Notes under the pieces: model-generated | Databases searched by the model: none | The model's input: the letters and a program-made list of their open reading frames with translations, nothing else | What the model was told of the DNA's origin: nothing | In this document: one piece after another, positions 40,856 through 49,257 of the stretch | How the letters are laid out: each line of letters starts with the position of its first letter | How positions within the stretch are numbered: the first letter of the stretch is position 1 | DNA from: Saprospiraceae bacterium | GTDB lineage: Bacteria > Bacteroidota > Bacteroidia > Chitinophagales > Saprospiraceae | Assembly: GCA_020848995.1 (NCBI GenBank) | Contig: JADLHA010000040.1 | Span: 39,470-103,469 of the forward strand | Direction of reading: 5' to 3' | DNA length: 64,000 bases | Translations under genes and position numbers: made by a program

Positions 40856-41893
40856 CTAGGTTAACGCTCCGCCACAACTGCTTCCCGATCCTGCGGTGCA
40901 GCCAAAGCAGTGCTGCCCGATGCGGATCTCCCTTTGCATCAATGCGCCTGCATCAAAATCGCGAAGGTGCTTCGACGTTCCCCCGATGATGAGGTCCAGC
41001 ATTTGGTTAAAATCGCAGTCGTACAGAGAGCCTTCCCAACCGACGCTCAAGGTATTGCGACACATGACCTGCTTGGCTGCATCGGGATTGAAGGCTAGAA
41101 CGAGCTTCGACATGTATAGCTCGTAATTGCCGCTGGCAAGCAGGTAGTCGAGGTAACGGCTGATCGGCATATTGGCTATGGTAAAAAGCCGGTTGAATAC
41201 GATGCCCCAATCGCTGTACAAGGCGCGTTTGAAATCGCGTTCAAGGGCTTCCTGGCTGGCGGGTAAAAATGCGCCTGCCGGATTGTAAACCAGGTGGATC
41301 TGCAAACCGGAATCCTGCTGTCCATAGCCCACCCCGTTGAGCCATTGCAGCGCACGGATTGAATCTTCAAACACGCCATCCCCACGCTGGCGATCCGTCC
41401 TTTCCCTGGAATAAAAAGGCAGTGAGGAAACGACTTCGACGCGATGCTCGCGGTAAAATTGGGGTAGGTCTTGGTATTTTTTATTGGCCAGAAGGATGGT
41501 TAGGTTGCACCTCACCATGACTTTTCGTCCCAGCTTCGACACTTCTTCAACGAACCAACGGAAATGGGGGTTCATTTCGGGAGCCCCCCCTGTGATGTCT
41601 ACGAGTTGAAAGTTGGGATGTGCCCGAAGCACCTGAAGACAGAGTTCCATCGTCTCGCGCGTCATGATCTCTTTGCGGTCAGGTCCGGCGTCGACATGGC
41701 AGTGTTTGCATGTCTGGTTACACATCTTTCCGATGTTGACCTGAAAGATCTCCAACTGAACCGGTCTAAGGGGGTAAAGGCCGCATCCGGCAAGGCACTC
41801 GCCGAATTCCAGTAAGGACTTCTCCTTTTGGAGAATTTCCAGTTGATGCCCGGCATCTGCCAGGGGGTGCTCCATCGCCTTTAGGCTCTTCAT
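40856..41893 (-). CDS. arsS: radical SAM protein of arsenosugar biosynthesis (ArsS)
   Basis: A 345-residue radical SAM protein. NIGKMCNQTCKHCHVDAGP holds the C-x3-C-x2-C cluster, followed by LVDITGGAPEMNPHFRWFV and LTILLANKKYQDLPQF. The C-terminus has the extra cysteine-rich segments YDCDFNQMLD and HCFGCTAGSGSSCGG typical of ArsS. ArsS is proposed to add the 5'-deoxyadenosyl group of SAM to dimethylarsenite to build arsenosugars; this comes from family knowledge, not the sequence alone. It is preceded after 33 bp by the peroxidase-like gene that often accompanies arsS. Confidence 0.88.
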   Translation of the reverse strand: MKSLKAMEHPLADAGHQLEILQKEKSLLEFGECLAGCGLYPLRPVQLEIFQVNIGKMCNQTCKHCHVDAGPDRKEIMTRETMELCLQVLRAHPNFQLVDITGGAPEMNPHFRWFVEEVSKLGRKVMVRCNLTILLANKKYQDLPQFYREHRVEVVSSLPFYSRERTDRQRGDGVFEDSIRALQWLNGVGYGQQDSGLQIHLVYNPAGAFLPASQEALERDFKRALYSDWGIVFNRLFTIANMPISRYLDYLLASGNYELYMSKLVLAFNPDAAKQVMCRNTLSVGWEGSLYDCDFNQMLDLIIGGTSKHLRDFDAGALMQREIRIGQHCFGCTAGSGSSCGGALT

Positions 41894-41926
41894 ACGCTCT
41901 ATCCAGGTGGTGAATCTACCTCATGA

Positions 41927-42259
41927 TTACATGCTGATCTCGCGGATCTTGTTCATCATCTGTACTCCATGAACCATGGAAGCTCCTCCCCGGATGGCAG
42001 CAGCAACGTGTACGGCTTCCATCATCTGCGCTTCGCTGTATCCTTTCTCCACGGCGTCTGTACTGTAGGCATCGATGCAATAAGGGCATTGGACGGCATG
42101 GGCAACGGCAAGTGCGATCAGCGATTTCTCCCTTGCGCTCAGGGCTCCATCTTTAAACACTTCGCCGTACCAGCTGAAAAATTTGTCCGCCAGAGGCTTT
42201 TGCAGGTCTCCGATCTTTGAAAATTTGCCAAGATCCATGGCATTGTAGTAATGTTGACT
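41927..42259 (-). CDS. arsenosugar biosynthesis-associated peroxidase-like protein (AhpD/CMD fold)
   Basis: A 110-residue carboxymuconolactone-decarboxylase-fold protein. ALAVAHAVQCPYCIDAYSTDA holds the C-x2-C redox motif and the histidine of AhpD-like enzymes, with AMDLGKFSKIGDL at the start. This matches the small family annotated as peroxidase-like partner of ArsS, and arsS follows directly. It probably handles thiol or peroxide chemistry in arsenic metabolism, which is inferred from the family. The ATG giving MSQHYYNAM is preferred over an upstream open frame. Confidence 0.82.
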   Translation of the reverse strand, partial: SQHYYNAMDLGKFSKIGDLQKPLADKFFSWYGEVFKDGALSAREKSLIALAVAHAVQCPYCIDAYSTDAVEKGYSEAQMMEAVHVAAAIRGGASMVHGVQMMNKIREISM

Positions 42260-42281
42260 CATTTCAAGTGCGATTTTCGCG

Positions 42282-42289
42282 CAAATATA
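42282..42289 (-). promoter_or_regulatory. -7 box of the arsenosugar gene pair
   Basis: On the minus strand TATATTTG matches TAnnTTTG and ends 22 nt before the ATG of the peroxidase-like gene. No -33 TTG is visible. Confidence 0.5.
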
Positions 42290-42325
42290 CTCCGCCTGCA
42301 TGGCCCATTGGCCCTGTTTAACCAT

Positions 42326-42613
42326 GAATGTGATGAGGAAGTCTTAAATTCAATGCGGAACGGCAGATGAACATCCCCGCATATTTCAGATTCCTTAAGG
42401 TGCTGCCGGATTCAACCATTCGGCCTTTCCAAAAATCCATACTTCCTGCACCGTTCGCCTAAACCATTGGCATCCTCCTTTACGAAAAATCAATAGCGAC
42501 GTGTGCTGGTTAAATTCAGGTTAAATAGCTTGGATTCTGGCCGAATCCAAAACAAAAACATGGGTGTTATCATTTATAGTTACATTATTTAACAAAAAAA
42601 ATCAAAAAAAATC
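42326..42613. other. intergenic region with a perfect 8-bp inverted repeat
   Basis: Separates the divergent arsenosugar and YceI genes. TTGGATTC (42530-42537) and GAATCCAA (42543-42550) form a perfect inverted repeat with a 5-nt spacer, 64 bp before the YceI start; there is no T-run, so an operator is more likely than a terminator. No other feature seen. Confidence 0.55.
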
Positions 42614-43201
42614 ATGACGAAATTCCTTGCACTCAGCTTATCCCTCAGCCTGTCCCACACGGCGATGGCTTCCGAGCCCGTTCAAAAAAATACTTCCGTC
42701 AACACGAAAGAATCAAAACTTCAGTGGACCGGTTACAAAGTTACTGGAAAGCATTTTGGGACCGTACAATTGAGGTCTGCAAATCTTCAATTCAACGGAT
42801 CTTCCCTGACCGGAGGAAGCTTTGAAATTGAAATGAACACCATTACCACTGAAGACCTCTCTGGAGAATACGCAACGAAACTGGTCAACCACCTCAAGAG
42901 CGATGACTTTTTTGGCGTGGCCCAGCATCCGACTGCAAAATTCACGACTACCAAAGTCATTCCTCAGGGAGCAGGCTTGTATAAGATTGAAGGCAACCTT
43001 ACGATCAAAGGAACTACCAAACCCATCCGTTTCAATGCCACTTCGAAGGAAAATGCCGGCAAGCAGCAGATCAACGCACAAATTAAGGTAGACAGGTCCG
43101 ATTTCAATGTGCGCTACGGCTCGGGCAGCTTTTTTGAGAACCTTGGAGACAAGACGATCTACGACGAATTTGACCTTAACGTTAGCCTCGTTACCGAGTA
43201 A
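42614..43201 (+). CDS. YceI family periplasmic protein
   Basis: A 195-residue exported protein with signal peptide MTKFLALSLSLSLSHTAMA. The mature part is a lipocalin-like YceI domain: KLQWTGYKVTGKHFGTVQL, SFEIEMNTITTEDL, HLKSDDFFGVAQHPTAKF, and the late VDRSDFNVRYGSGS. YceI proteins bind isoprenoid or amphiphilic molecules in the periplasm; the ligand here is unknown. The AT-rich leader has A-runs and a strong terminator follows, so the gene is a single transcription unit. Confidence 0.92.
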   Translation: MTKFLALSLSLSLSHTAMASEPVQKNTSVNTKESKLQWTGYKVTGKHFGTVQLRSANLQFNGSSLTGGSFEIEMNTITTEDLSGEYATKLVNHLKSDDFFGVAQHPTAKFTTTKVIPQGAGLYKIEGNLTIKGTTKPIRFNATSKENAGKQQINAQIKVDRSDFNVRYGSGSFFENLGDKTIYDEFDLNVSLVTE

Positions 43202-43227
43202 GAACCATTTGACATTTGACCACAGGA

Positions 43228-43258
43228 GCCCGTCAGTAAACTGACGGGCTTTTTTTTT
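43228..43258 (+). terminator. intrinsic terminator of the YceI gene
   Basis: GCCCGTCAG and CTGACGGGC form a perfect 9-bp stem with a TAAA loop, followed by nine T. Confidence 0.95.
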
Positions 43259-43287
43259 GCAGAGTTACTTCAGATCAATTATATTTG
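43257..43287 (+). promoter_or_regulatory. promoter of the first tandem membrane protein gene
   Basis: TTG at 43257-43259, a 20-nt spacer and TATATTTG at 43280-43287 give a textbook Bacteroidota promoter; the -33 element overlaps the T-run of the preceding terminator. The ATG is 38 nt further on. Confidence 0.7.
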
Positions 43288-43325
43288 AAACACAAAACGA
43301 TTCTTCATCATTAAACCAAAACTTT

Positions 43326-43748
43326 ATGGACACTAGAACTTTGATCTCAGGGCTCCTTGGTGGCATTGTTTACTGGCTCCTGGGTGCGCTCTTTTACGCT
43401 TTTTTACTCGGCAAATTACTTGAGTCGCTCAGTGGCAGCGCCACGGGAGTCAGCCGGGCTCCCGAAGAAATGGTGTGGTGGTCGCTGGTACTCGGCAACC
43501 TGTTCATGGGCCTTGGACTGGCCTACATCCTGAATAACTGGGCCAAGATCAGCACCCTGCTTGCTGGCGCCAAAGCGGGTGCCCTGATCGGTTTGCTGTT
43601 GACCCTCGGTTTCGACCTCATCTGGTTTTCAAGCACCAACCTCATTCAATTGCCCGGTGTCTTTCTCGACGTAGCAACTTTTACGGTGATGAGTGCCCTC
43701 TCAGGCGCTGTAATCGGCTGGTGGCTCGGCAGGTCTGCCCGGGCATGA
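43326..43748 (+). CDS. small four-helix membrane protein, tandem copy 1
   Basis: A 140-residue protein with four predicted membrane segments: LISGLLGGIVYWLLGALFYAF, WWSLVLGNLFMGLGLAYIL, AGALIGLLLTLGFDLIWF and FTVMSALSGAVIGWWLG. A short loop SGSATGVSRAPEEMVWW separates the first two. The ATG after the promoter is chosen; an upstream open frame runs through the terminator. It is clearly paralogous to the next gene. Family name not recognised; function unknown. Confidence 0.75.
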   Translation: MDTRTLISGLLGGIVYWLLGALFYAFLLGKLLESLSGSATGVSRAPEEMVWWSLVLGNLFMGLGLAYILNNWAKISTLLAGAKAGALIGLLLTLGFDLIWFSSTNLIQLPGVFLDVATFTVMSALSGAVIGWWLGRSARA

Positions 43749-43788
43749 TCCCTTCTCTTCATTTCTTACTAAATAAAATCAAAAAATT

Positions 43789-44202
43789 ATGACTTCTAAA
43801 GCAATCATAGCGGGCATTCTTGGTGGCATATGCTCATTTCTTTTGGGCTTTGTGCTATACGGCATGTTATTGAAAGATGCATTTGCAGGTATGGCTGGCT
43901 CCGCAACCGGTGTCATGCGTGCCGATGAAGAAATGGTGTGGTGGGCCATGATCCTTGGCAACTTGTGTCTCGGATTGCTCGTCGCCTACATCTTCAGTCA
44001 GTGGGCCGGCATCTCAACCTTCATAGGAGGCCTCAGGGGAGGCGCCGCGATAGGTTTGTTTTTTACAGCGGGTTTTGACTTCATCTTTTATGGAACTTCC
44101 AATGTCAGCCAGTTGAGCGGCACTTTGCTGGATGTGGCCGTGGGAGTTGTCATGTGGGGACTTTCCTCAGCGGTGACGGGCTGGTGGCTCGGCCGCCCGT
44201 GA
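43789..44202 (+). CDS. small four-helix membrane protein, tandem copy 2
   Basis: A 137-residue paralogue of the preceding gene with the same loop (AGSATGVMRADEEMVWW), the same GNL-x-x-GLL-x-AYI second helix and the same ending (GWWLGRP). It begins 40 bp after copy 1 and ends before a bidirectional terminator, so the two form a small operon. They may make a homo- or heteromeric membrane complex. Function unknown. Confidence 0.75.
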   Translation: MTSKAIIAGILGGICSFLLGFVLYGMLLKDAFAGMAGSATGVMRADEEMVWWAMILGNLCLGLLVAYIFSQWAGISTFIGGLRGGAAIGLFFTAGFDFIFYGTSNVSQLSGTLLDVAVGVVMWGLSSAVTGWWLGRP

Positions 44203-44230
44203 AACTGGATTGAATCAGTTATAAATTGGG

Positions 44231-44258
44231 AACCGCCTGGAGCTTTTCAGGCGGTTTC
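44231..44258. terminator. terminator between convergent genes
   Basis: AACCGCCTG and CAGGCGGTT form a 9-bp stem with an 8-nt loop. Short T-rich stretches lie on both sides, so it may serve the tandem membrane genes and the converging paa operon. Confidence 0.7.
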
Positions 44259-44717
44259 TCATTTCCAGGAGCTGGCTTTCAAATACACCATGCCCTTGAA
44301 CATGGCCACCAACCCGCCGGAAGCATTGTGTACTTCAACGAGGTATAATCCGTGCGATTTACCATGCGTTTGCTGTCTTGCCGTGGCAACAAGTACCTCT
44401 CCCTCTTTCACCGGGATGAGGTGGTTGATGGTGCAGTCAATTGAAAGTGCGTGATTCCCATGTCCGTTAGATGCAAAGGCCAATGCACTGTCTGCAAGCG
44501 CAAATGCAATAGCCCCGTGGGCGATGCCAAATCCATTGAGCATTTCTTCCCGCACGCGCATTGACAGGCGCGAAGATCCGGCACCCGCCTCCAGCACTTC
44601 TATGCCCAGCCAACGGCTGAACGGGTCGTTTTCCATCATCCTGCTGACGATTTCTTCTGGACTTATCCTGTCTTCCACCGTTATATTTTTTGACGGATCA
44701 CTGACTGTTCTCGGCAA
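44259..44717 (-). CDS. paaI: phenylacetate pathway thioesterase (hotdog fold)
   Basis: A 152-residue hotdog thioesterase. The family core is MLNGFGIAHGAIAFALADSA followed by AFASNGHG and a late HGKSHGLYLVEV. PaaI hydrolyses hydroxyphenylacetyl-CoA and is thought to release CoA trapped in dead-end intermediates of the pathway. It is the last gene of the paaE-to-paaI operon and overlaps the end of paaH by 20 bp. A shorter start at the MMENDPFSRWLG methionine is also possible. Confidence 0.9.
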   Translation of the reverse strand: MPRTVSDPSKNITVEDRISPEEIVSRMMENDPFSRWLGIEVLEAGAGSSRLSMRVREEMLNGFGIAHGAIAFALADSALAFASNGHGNHALSIDCTINHLIPVKEGEVLVATARQQTHGKSHGLYLVEVHNASGGLVAMFKGMVYLKASSWK

Positions 44718-45855
44718 TCCATTTTGGGAATCCCGGACTGGTGCGGTATCGCTCTTCGCGATAAAAATCGTACAGGTCTGCCATTCCTTCGATGCAACGA
44801 CTGATCCCGAAATCCAACGACCACTGCAGCAAACCCTTAGGGTAGTTTACCCCAAGCGTCACCGCCCTGTCGATGTCGTCGCGACCGGCAATTTCGAAAT
44901 ACCATGCATCCACTGCTTCATTGATCAGCATAAGCAGTATGCGATTGGCGATTTTGAGCAGCAACAACTCGTCAGAACGCTTTGGTTCAGGCAGTGATTT
45001 CGAGTAATCATAGAATCCGGCACCCGACTTTTTTCCAAGGCGCTTTGCCATCACCAGGTTGCGCTGGGTGACCGATGGGCGATATCGCGGTTCACCATAA
45101 CTGCCTTCCCAGACGGAATGGGTCACTGCATAGTTGACGTCGTTTCCGATAAAGTCCATCAATGCAAAAGGACCCATTTTAAAACCATGGACCTCTGTCA
45201 TGGCCGCGTCGATGGTGGCACAATCTGCAATGCCTTCTTCCAAAATGCGGAGAGCCTCTGCGTAGTAGGGCCGGGCGATCCGGTTTACGATGAAGCCCGG
45301 AGTATCCTGTGCTCGTACGGTCTGCTTACCCCAACCTTCCATGAGTTCGACAGCACGGTTCGTTACGGCAGGGTCTGTGCTGAGTCCAGGAATGAGTTCG
45401 ACCAACGGCATGCGCACGGGTGGATTAAAAAAATGCATGCCCAAAAATTGATGCGGCCTTCCGGATGAAGTTGCCAGTGCGTTGACCGAAAGAGAGGAGG
45501 TGTTGGTTGCGATCATGCAATCGGCTGGCAGGATGCAATTCAGCTTTCCAAGTAGCTCATTTTTGACATCATATTTCTCTGCCACCGCCTCGATAACCCA
45601 CTGGCATCCGGATAGAGCATCCAGAGAATCTGCAAAATGCAAACGACCGTTAGTAGCAGCAACGTCAACGGGTGTTAGCTTTCCCTTTGATTCCAACACG
45701 TTGAGGCTTTCCCCAATTTTTCCTGCTGCTGCTTCGAGTGCGGCAGATGAAAGATCCACAACGACGACATCGTGACCGCCCATAGCGGCCAATTGAGCGA
45801 TCCCAGAACCCATCGCTCCGGCTCCCACTATACCAAATCGCTCTTTATCCATCAT
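44698..45855 (-). CDS. paaH: 3-hydroxyacyl-CoA dehydrogenase of phenylacetate degradation
   Basis: A 385-residue NAD-dependent dehydrogenase that oxidises 3-hydroxyadipyl-CoA. The NAD-binding loop is FGIVGAGAMGSGIAQLAAMGG, the middle holds MIATNTSSLSVNALA and FLGMHFFNPPVRMPLVELI, and the C-terminal half carries PGFIVNRIARPYYAEALRI and GPFALMDFIGNDVNYAVTHS with a second partial domain (LGVNYPKGLLQW). The chosen ATG pair gives MMDKERFGIVGAG; a longer open frame runs into paaG. Only 5 bp separate it from paaG. Confidence 0.93.
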   Translation of the reverse strand: MMDKERFGIVGAGAMGSGIAQLAAMGGHDVVVVDLSSAALEAAAGKIGESLNVLESKGKLTPVDVAATNGRLHFADSLDALSGCQWVIEAVAEKYDVKNELLGKLNCILPADCMIATNTSSLSVNALATSSGRPHQFLGMHFFNPPVRMPLVELIPGLSTDPAVTNRAVELMEGWGKQTVRAQDTPGFIVNRIARPYYAEALRILEEGIADCATIDAAMTEVHGFKMGPFALMDFIGNDVNYAVTHSVWEGSYGEPRYRPSVTQRNLVMAKRLGKKSGAGFYDYSKSLPEPKRSDELLLLKIANRILLMLINEAVDAWYFEIAGRDDIDRAVTLGVNYPKGLLQWSLDFGISRCIEGMADLYDFYREERYRTSPGFPKWIAENSQ

Positions 45856-45860
45856 GGTGA

Positions 45861-46643
45861 TCAATTGCCGGTAAAATGCGGAGCACGTCTTGCCAAAAAG
45901 GCCTGAACGCCTTCCTGAAAGTCGCTGGTAGTCCCTGCTAGGCACTGTGCTTTCAATTCATGCTGAAGCTGTTCTTCCAAGGTACTTTTTGCACTGGTTT
46001 CCAGGAGTCGTCGGGTAAGCAACAGTGCCTGAGTGGGCATCCCGGCAAGTTCCTGCGCAAGCGCTTCCACCGCCGGCACAAACTGCGCCTGCGGAAATAC
46101 TTTGTAAATCATTCCCCATTGCCGTGCTTCTTCGGCAGACAACCTGTCTCCGGTCAGCATCAGGGCGGAGGCGCGCTGCCAACCCACCAGGCGGGGAAGG
46201 AAAAATGTTCCACCGCTATCGGGCACAAGTCCGATCTTGGAAAAGGCCTGAATGAAGCTGGCGGAATCAGATGCCACGACGATGTCGCAAGCCAGCGCAA
46301 GGTTGGCTCCGGCACCTGCAGCAACCCCATTGACCGCAGCAATCACCGGCATGCGAAGCGACCGGATGCGACTGACCAGGGGATTGAAATGTTCTTTCAG
46401 GATTCGCTCAAGTCCGGGACCTTGCGGATCTACCGCCTCCTGCAAGTCCTGTCCGGCACTGAATGCCTTCCCTTTACCACTGATTACCAGGCAACGCAAG
46501 GTATGGTCTTCCGAAGCTTCCTCCATCGCAGACAGCAATTCGAGCGACATTCCCCGGTGAAAGGAATTGTAAACTTCAGGACGGTTGAGCTTTATCCACA
46601 TCCAGCCATCCCTCCTATCCAGTAATAAATATTGCTTTTCCAT
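45861..46643 (-). CDS. paaG: 1,2-epoxyphenylacetyl-CoA isomerase
   Basis: A 260-residue crotonase-fold enzyme that converts the ring epoxide to oxepin-CoA. It resembles E. coli PaaG closely: KAFSAGQDLQEAVDPQGPG, VNGVAAGAGANLALACDIV, GLVPDSGGTFFLPRLVG, EEARQWGMIYKVF and an ending FLARRAPHFTGN. The PD-x-GGT segment holds the catalytic aspartate typical of PaaG rather than of the hydratase PaaF. The ATG giving MEKQYLLLDRRDG is preferred. paaD ends 4 bp upstream. Confidence 0.94.
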   Translation of the reverse strand: MEKQYLLLDRRDGWMWIKLNRPEVYNSFHRGMSLELLSAMEEASEDHTLRCLVISGKGKAFSAGQDLQEAVDPQGPGLERILKEHFNPLVSRIRSLRMPVIAAVNGVAAGAGANLALACDIVVASDSASFIQAFSKIGLVPDSGGTFFLPRLVGWQRASALMLTGDRLSAEEARQWGMIYKVFPQAQFVPAVEALAQELAGMPTQALLLTRRLLETSAKSTLEEQLQHELKAQCLAGTTSDFQEGVQAFLARRAPHFTGN

Positions 46644-46647
46644 CCGA

Positions 46648-47142
46648 TCAATGGCATTTAAAATAATCAAAAGGCTCCCTGCAATCCCGGCAACGGTAAA
46701 GTGCTTTACAGGCCGTAGATCCAAATTCGCTGATCACTTCGGTGTTGACCGAAGCACACAGCGGACATGCAATTGGGTCTGGTGTTCCGCATACCGGATG
46801 CTGCATAGCAGCAATTCGCTTCGGTGGCGCAATTCCGTATTGGGATAACTTTTTCATTGCGCCTTCACGCATCCAATCCGTCGTCCATGCCGGAGAAAGT
46901 ACGGTCTTCACAATGGCCTCCTGGCCCAATTGGGCGATCGCTGCACGGATTTCCATTTCAATGAGATGCATGGCCGGGCAACCCGTATAGGTGGGCGTTA
47001 TGGCGATGTAAACTTTTCCATCTTCTACGCGGACATCCCTGACAATTCCGAGGTCCAGAATGGACAAAACGGGAATCTCCGGATCCATTACTGTATCCAG
47101 GACCTCCAGGACCGAGTTATTCTCTTCAGTCACCTGATGCAT
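46648..47142 (-). CDS. paaD: phenylacetyl-CoA epoxidase assembly factor
   Basis: A 164-residue protein with an N-terminal MIP18/DUF59 domain (LDTVMDPEIPVLSILDLGIV, ITPTYTGCPAMHLIEMEI) and a C-terminal zinc-binding part with CPLC and CRDC pairs. PaaD is thought to aid assembly or maintenance of the metal centre of the epoxidase complex; it is not part of the minimal active enzyme. The start at the ATG giving MHQVTEENN is preferred over a much longer open frame that overlaps paaC. It is placed between paaC and paaG as in many paa operons. Confidence 0.93.
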   Translation of the reverse strand: MHQVTEENNSVLEVLDTVMDPEIPVLSILDLGIVRDVRVEDGKVYIAITPTYTGCPAMHLIEMEIRAAIAQLGQEAIVKTVLSPAWTTDWMREGAMKKLSQYGIAPPKRIAAMQHPVCGTPDPIACPLCASVNTEVISEFGSTACKALYRCRDCREPFDYFKCH

Positions 47143-47179
47143 TTTGAACTCCAACACCGTGGAATGATCATCTTCCCTT

Positions 47180-47944
47180 TTACCATTCCAATCCGGGATA
47201 TGCGCGCTGCATGAATTGCATTTCAGCCAAAAGGTATCCCATGTGTTCGGTATGCCTTCCCGTCTTGCCTCCTTCCTGCATCCACTGTCCGGCAGGAAGT
47301 TCGAGACCTGCCAAGGTGAATACCGGTTGCAGGCGCGCTGACCAGGCTGTATACAATGCGGCCAGATCAGGACCATTTAAGTTTTTTCGCATCCAGGATT
47401 CGTAAGGCGCTTCGCGAAAGAGCTCGCCGGTGTAAGGCCAAAGTGTTTCCAGAGCATCCTGCATTTTGCGATGTGAAACATCCGTTCCGTCACCAAGGCG
47501 GATCACCCATTCACTCGCCCACTTGAAGTGATAAGCTGTTTCTTTGATCGATTTTTCAGCAATGGCGCTGAACGTGGCATCTCCCGATTGCTGCAAAGCT
47601 TTAAGATAATCAATTTGAAATGCTTCGATGTAAAACTGACGCGCGACTGTTTGTGCAAAGTCTCCGTTAGGTTGTTCAGCAAGCAGCACATTGCGATATT
47701 CCCACTCATTGCGCATAAACGCAAGCTGGTCTTCTGTCGACTCCGGCGCGCACATGCCGGCAGCATACTGGTACAGCAATCTGGCCCTGCCGATGTAATC
47801 CAGGGCGATGTTGGTCATCGCAATATCCTGTTCGAGCACAGGACCATGGCCGCACCATTCGCCCAGGCGCTGGCCGAGGATCAATGCATTGTCTGCCAGG
47901 TGCAATGCGTATTCGAGTTGTTCATTCCCCATCGACATCTTCAC
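47180..47944 (-). CDS. paaC: phenylacetyl-CoA epoxidase structural subunit
   Basis: A 254-residue ferritin-like helical protein, the non-catalytic partner of PaaA. Typical segments are LADNALILGQRLGEWCGHGP, MTNIALDYIGRARLLYQYA, EWEYRNVLLAEQPNGDFAQT and IKETAYHFKWASEWVIRLGD. The pseudo-diiron fold is kept, but some metal ligands are missing in this subunit family. Its start codon overlaps the stop of paaB by 4 bp, so the two are coupled. An alternative ATG (MGNEQLEYAL) lies 12 bp further in. Confidence 0.94.
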   Translation of the reverse strand: MKMSMGNEQLEYALHLADNALILGQRLGEWCGHGPVLEQDIAMTNIALDYIGRARLLYQYAAGMCAPESTEDQLAFMRNEWEYRNVLLAEQPNGDFAQTVARQFYIEAFQIDYLKALQQSGDATFSAIAEKSIKETAYHFKWASEWVIRLGDGTDVSHRKMQDALETLWPYTGELFREAPYESWMRKNLNGPDLAALYTAWSARLQPVFTLAGLELPAGQWMQEGGKTGRHTEHMGYLLAEMQFMQRAYPGLEW

Positions 47945-48222
47945 ATGTGTTTCACTTCATCGGGAAGGTCATAAAAAGTCGGATGACGATAAATTTTATC
48001 CTGCGAAGGTTCGAAAAAAGCATCGTTTTCCGTTGGATCGGACGCATGGAGTCTCGATGATTCCACGACCCAGATGCTCACTCCCTCCATTCTGCGGGTA
48101 TACACATCCCGTGCATGCTCGATAGCCATCTGGGGATCTGCAGCATGCAGGCTACCGACGTGTTTGTGGTTGAGTCCGGATCTGGAGCGTATGAATACTT
48201 CGTACAGTGGCCAATCTTTCAT
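47941..48222 (-). CDS. paaB: phenylacetyl-CoA epoxidase subunit B
   Basis: A 93-residue small subunit (family length) of the epoxidase complex. It contains WPLYEVFIRSRSGLNHKHV, GSLHAADPQMAIEHARDV and YTRRMEGVSIWVVESS, all typical of PaaB. It bridges two PaaAC heterodimers in known structures. It follows paaA after 25 bp and overlaps paaC. Confidence 0.95.
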   Translation of the reverse strand: MKDWPLYEVFIRSRSGLNHKHVGSLHAADPQMAIEHARDVYTRRMEGVSIWVVESSRLHASDPTENDAFFEPSQDKIYRHPTFYDLPDEVKHM

Positions 48223-48247
48223 GCAGGCATATTTTAAATGAGAACAT

Positions 48248-49210
48248 TCAGGAAGCTACAGGGGCTTGCCGGTTGCGTTGTTTAATGGCATGAGCAATTG
48301 CCGCATCGCGAACCCATGCCCCCTCTTCATGGGCATTGACCCGGTCGTGCAGCCGCTCACGATTGCAGGGTCCGTTGCCCCGGACGACATTCCAGAATTC
48401 GTCCCAGTCGATGGGCCCAAAATCGTAATGGTTGCGGTCAGGATTCCAGCGAAGCAAGGGGTCAGGGATGTTGAGCCCCAACAATTCGGCTTGCGGGACG
48501 GTCATATCGACAAAACGCTGGCGGAGTTCGTCATTGCTGAATCGCTTGATCTTCCATCGCAGATTTTGGAGGGAATGAACCGAATCTGCATCCCCAGGTC
48601 CAAACATCATCAGGCTGGGCCACCACCAGCGATTCAGTGCGTCCTGAGCCATTTGCTTTTGAACTTCAGTACCCCGCGACAGGGTCAACATAATTTCATA
48701 CCCCTGGCGCTGATGGAAACTCTCTTCTTTGCATATGCGCACCATGGCACGTGCGTAAGGTCCATAGCTCGTGCGGCACAAAGGAATCTGGTTCATGATG
48801 GCCGCGCCATCCACGAGCCAGCCAATCGCGCCCATATCCGCCCAGCTCAGGGCAGGATAGTTGAATATGCTCGAATACTTTGCCTTCCCTGAATGGAGTT
48901 CGCTGAGTAAGTCTTCCCGGCTTACCCCGAGCGTCTCGCAGGCTGCGTAGAGGTATAGACCATGACCCGCCTCGTCCTGAATTTTTGCGAGCAAGATGGC
49001 CTTGCGCTTAAGTGAGGGGGCACGCGTAACCCAATTGCCTTCCGGCAACATGCCTACGATTTCGGAATGAGCATGCTGACTGATCTGTCTGATCAGGGTA
49101 CGCCGGTATTCCTCGGGCATCCAGTCTCTGGGCTCAATCTTTTCTTCCCCTTCGATGCGCTCCTCAAATAATTGGGCAGGCATCGCCTTTTGCATATTTA
49201 CTGTGTCCAT
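48248..49210 (-). CDS. paaA: phenylacetyl-CoA epoxidase catalytic subunit
   Basis: A 320-residue diiron subunit of the oxygenase that epoxidises phenylacetyl-CoA. The diiron ligand motifs are visible as [15 protein letters not shown] (about 95-109) and [35 protein letters not shown] near the C-terminus is characteristic of PaaA. Electrons come from PaaE, encoded 47 bp upstream in the same operon. Length and sequence are typical. Confidence 0.96.
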   Translation of the reverse strand: MDTVNMQKAMPAQLFEERIEGEEKIEPRDWMPEEYRRTLIRQISQHAHSEIVGMLPEGNWVTRAPSLKRKAILLAKIQDEAGHGLYLYAACETLGVSREDLLSELHSGKAKYSSIFNYPALSWADMGAIGWLVDGAAIMNQIPLCRTSYGPYARAMVRICKEESFHQRQGYEIMLTLSRGTEVQKQMAQDALNRWWWPSLMMFGPGDADSVHSLQNLRWKIKRFSNDELRQRFVDMTVPQAELLGLNIPDPLLRWNPDRNHYDFGPIDWDEFWNVVRGNGPCNRERLHDRVNAHEEGAWVRDAAIAHAIKQRNRQAPVAS

Positions 49211-49257
49211 GTTGTGTTCATCATTGCACCACCAATTGTCCAGGCAAAGGGTTGGGT

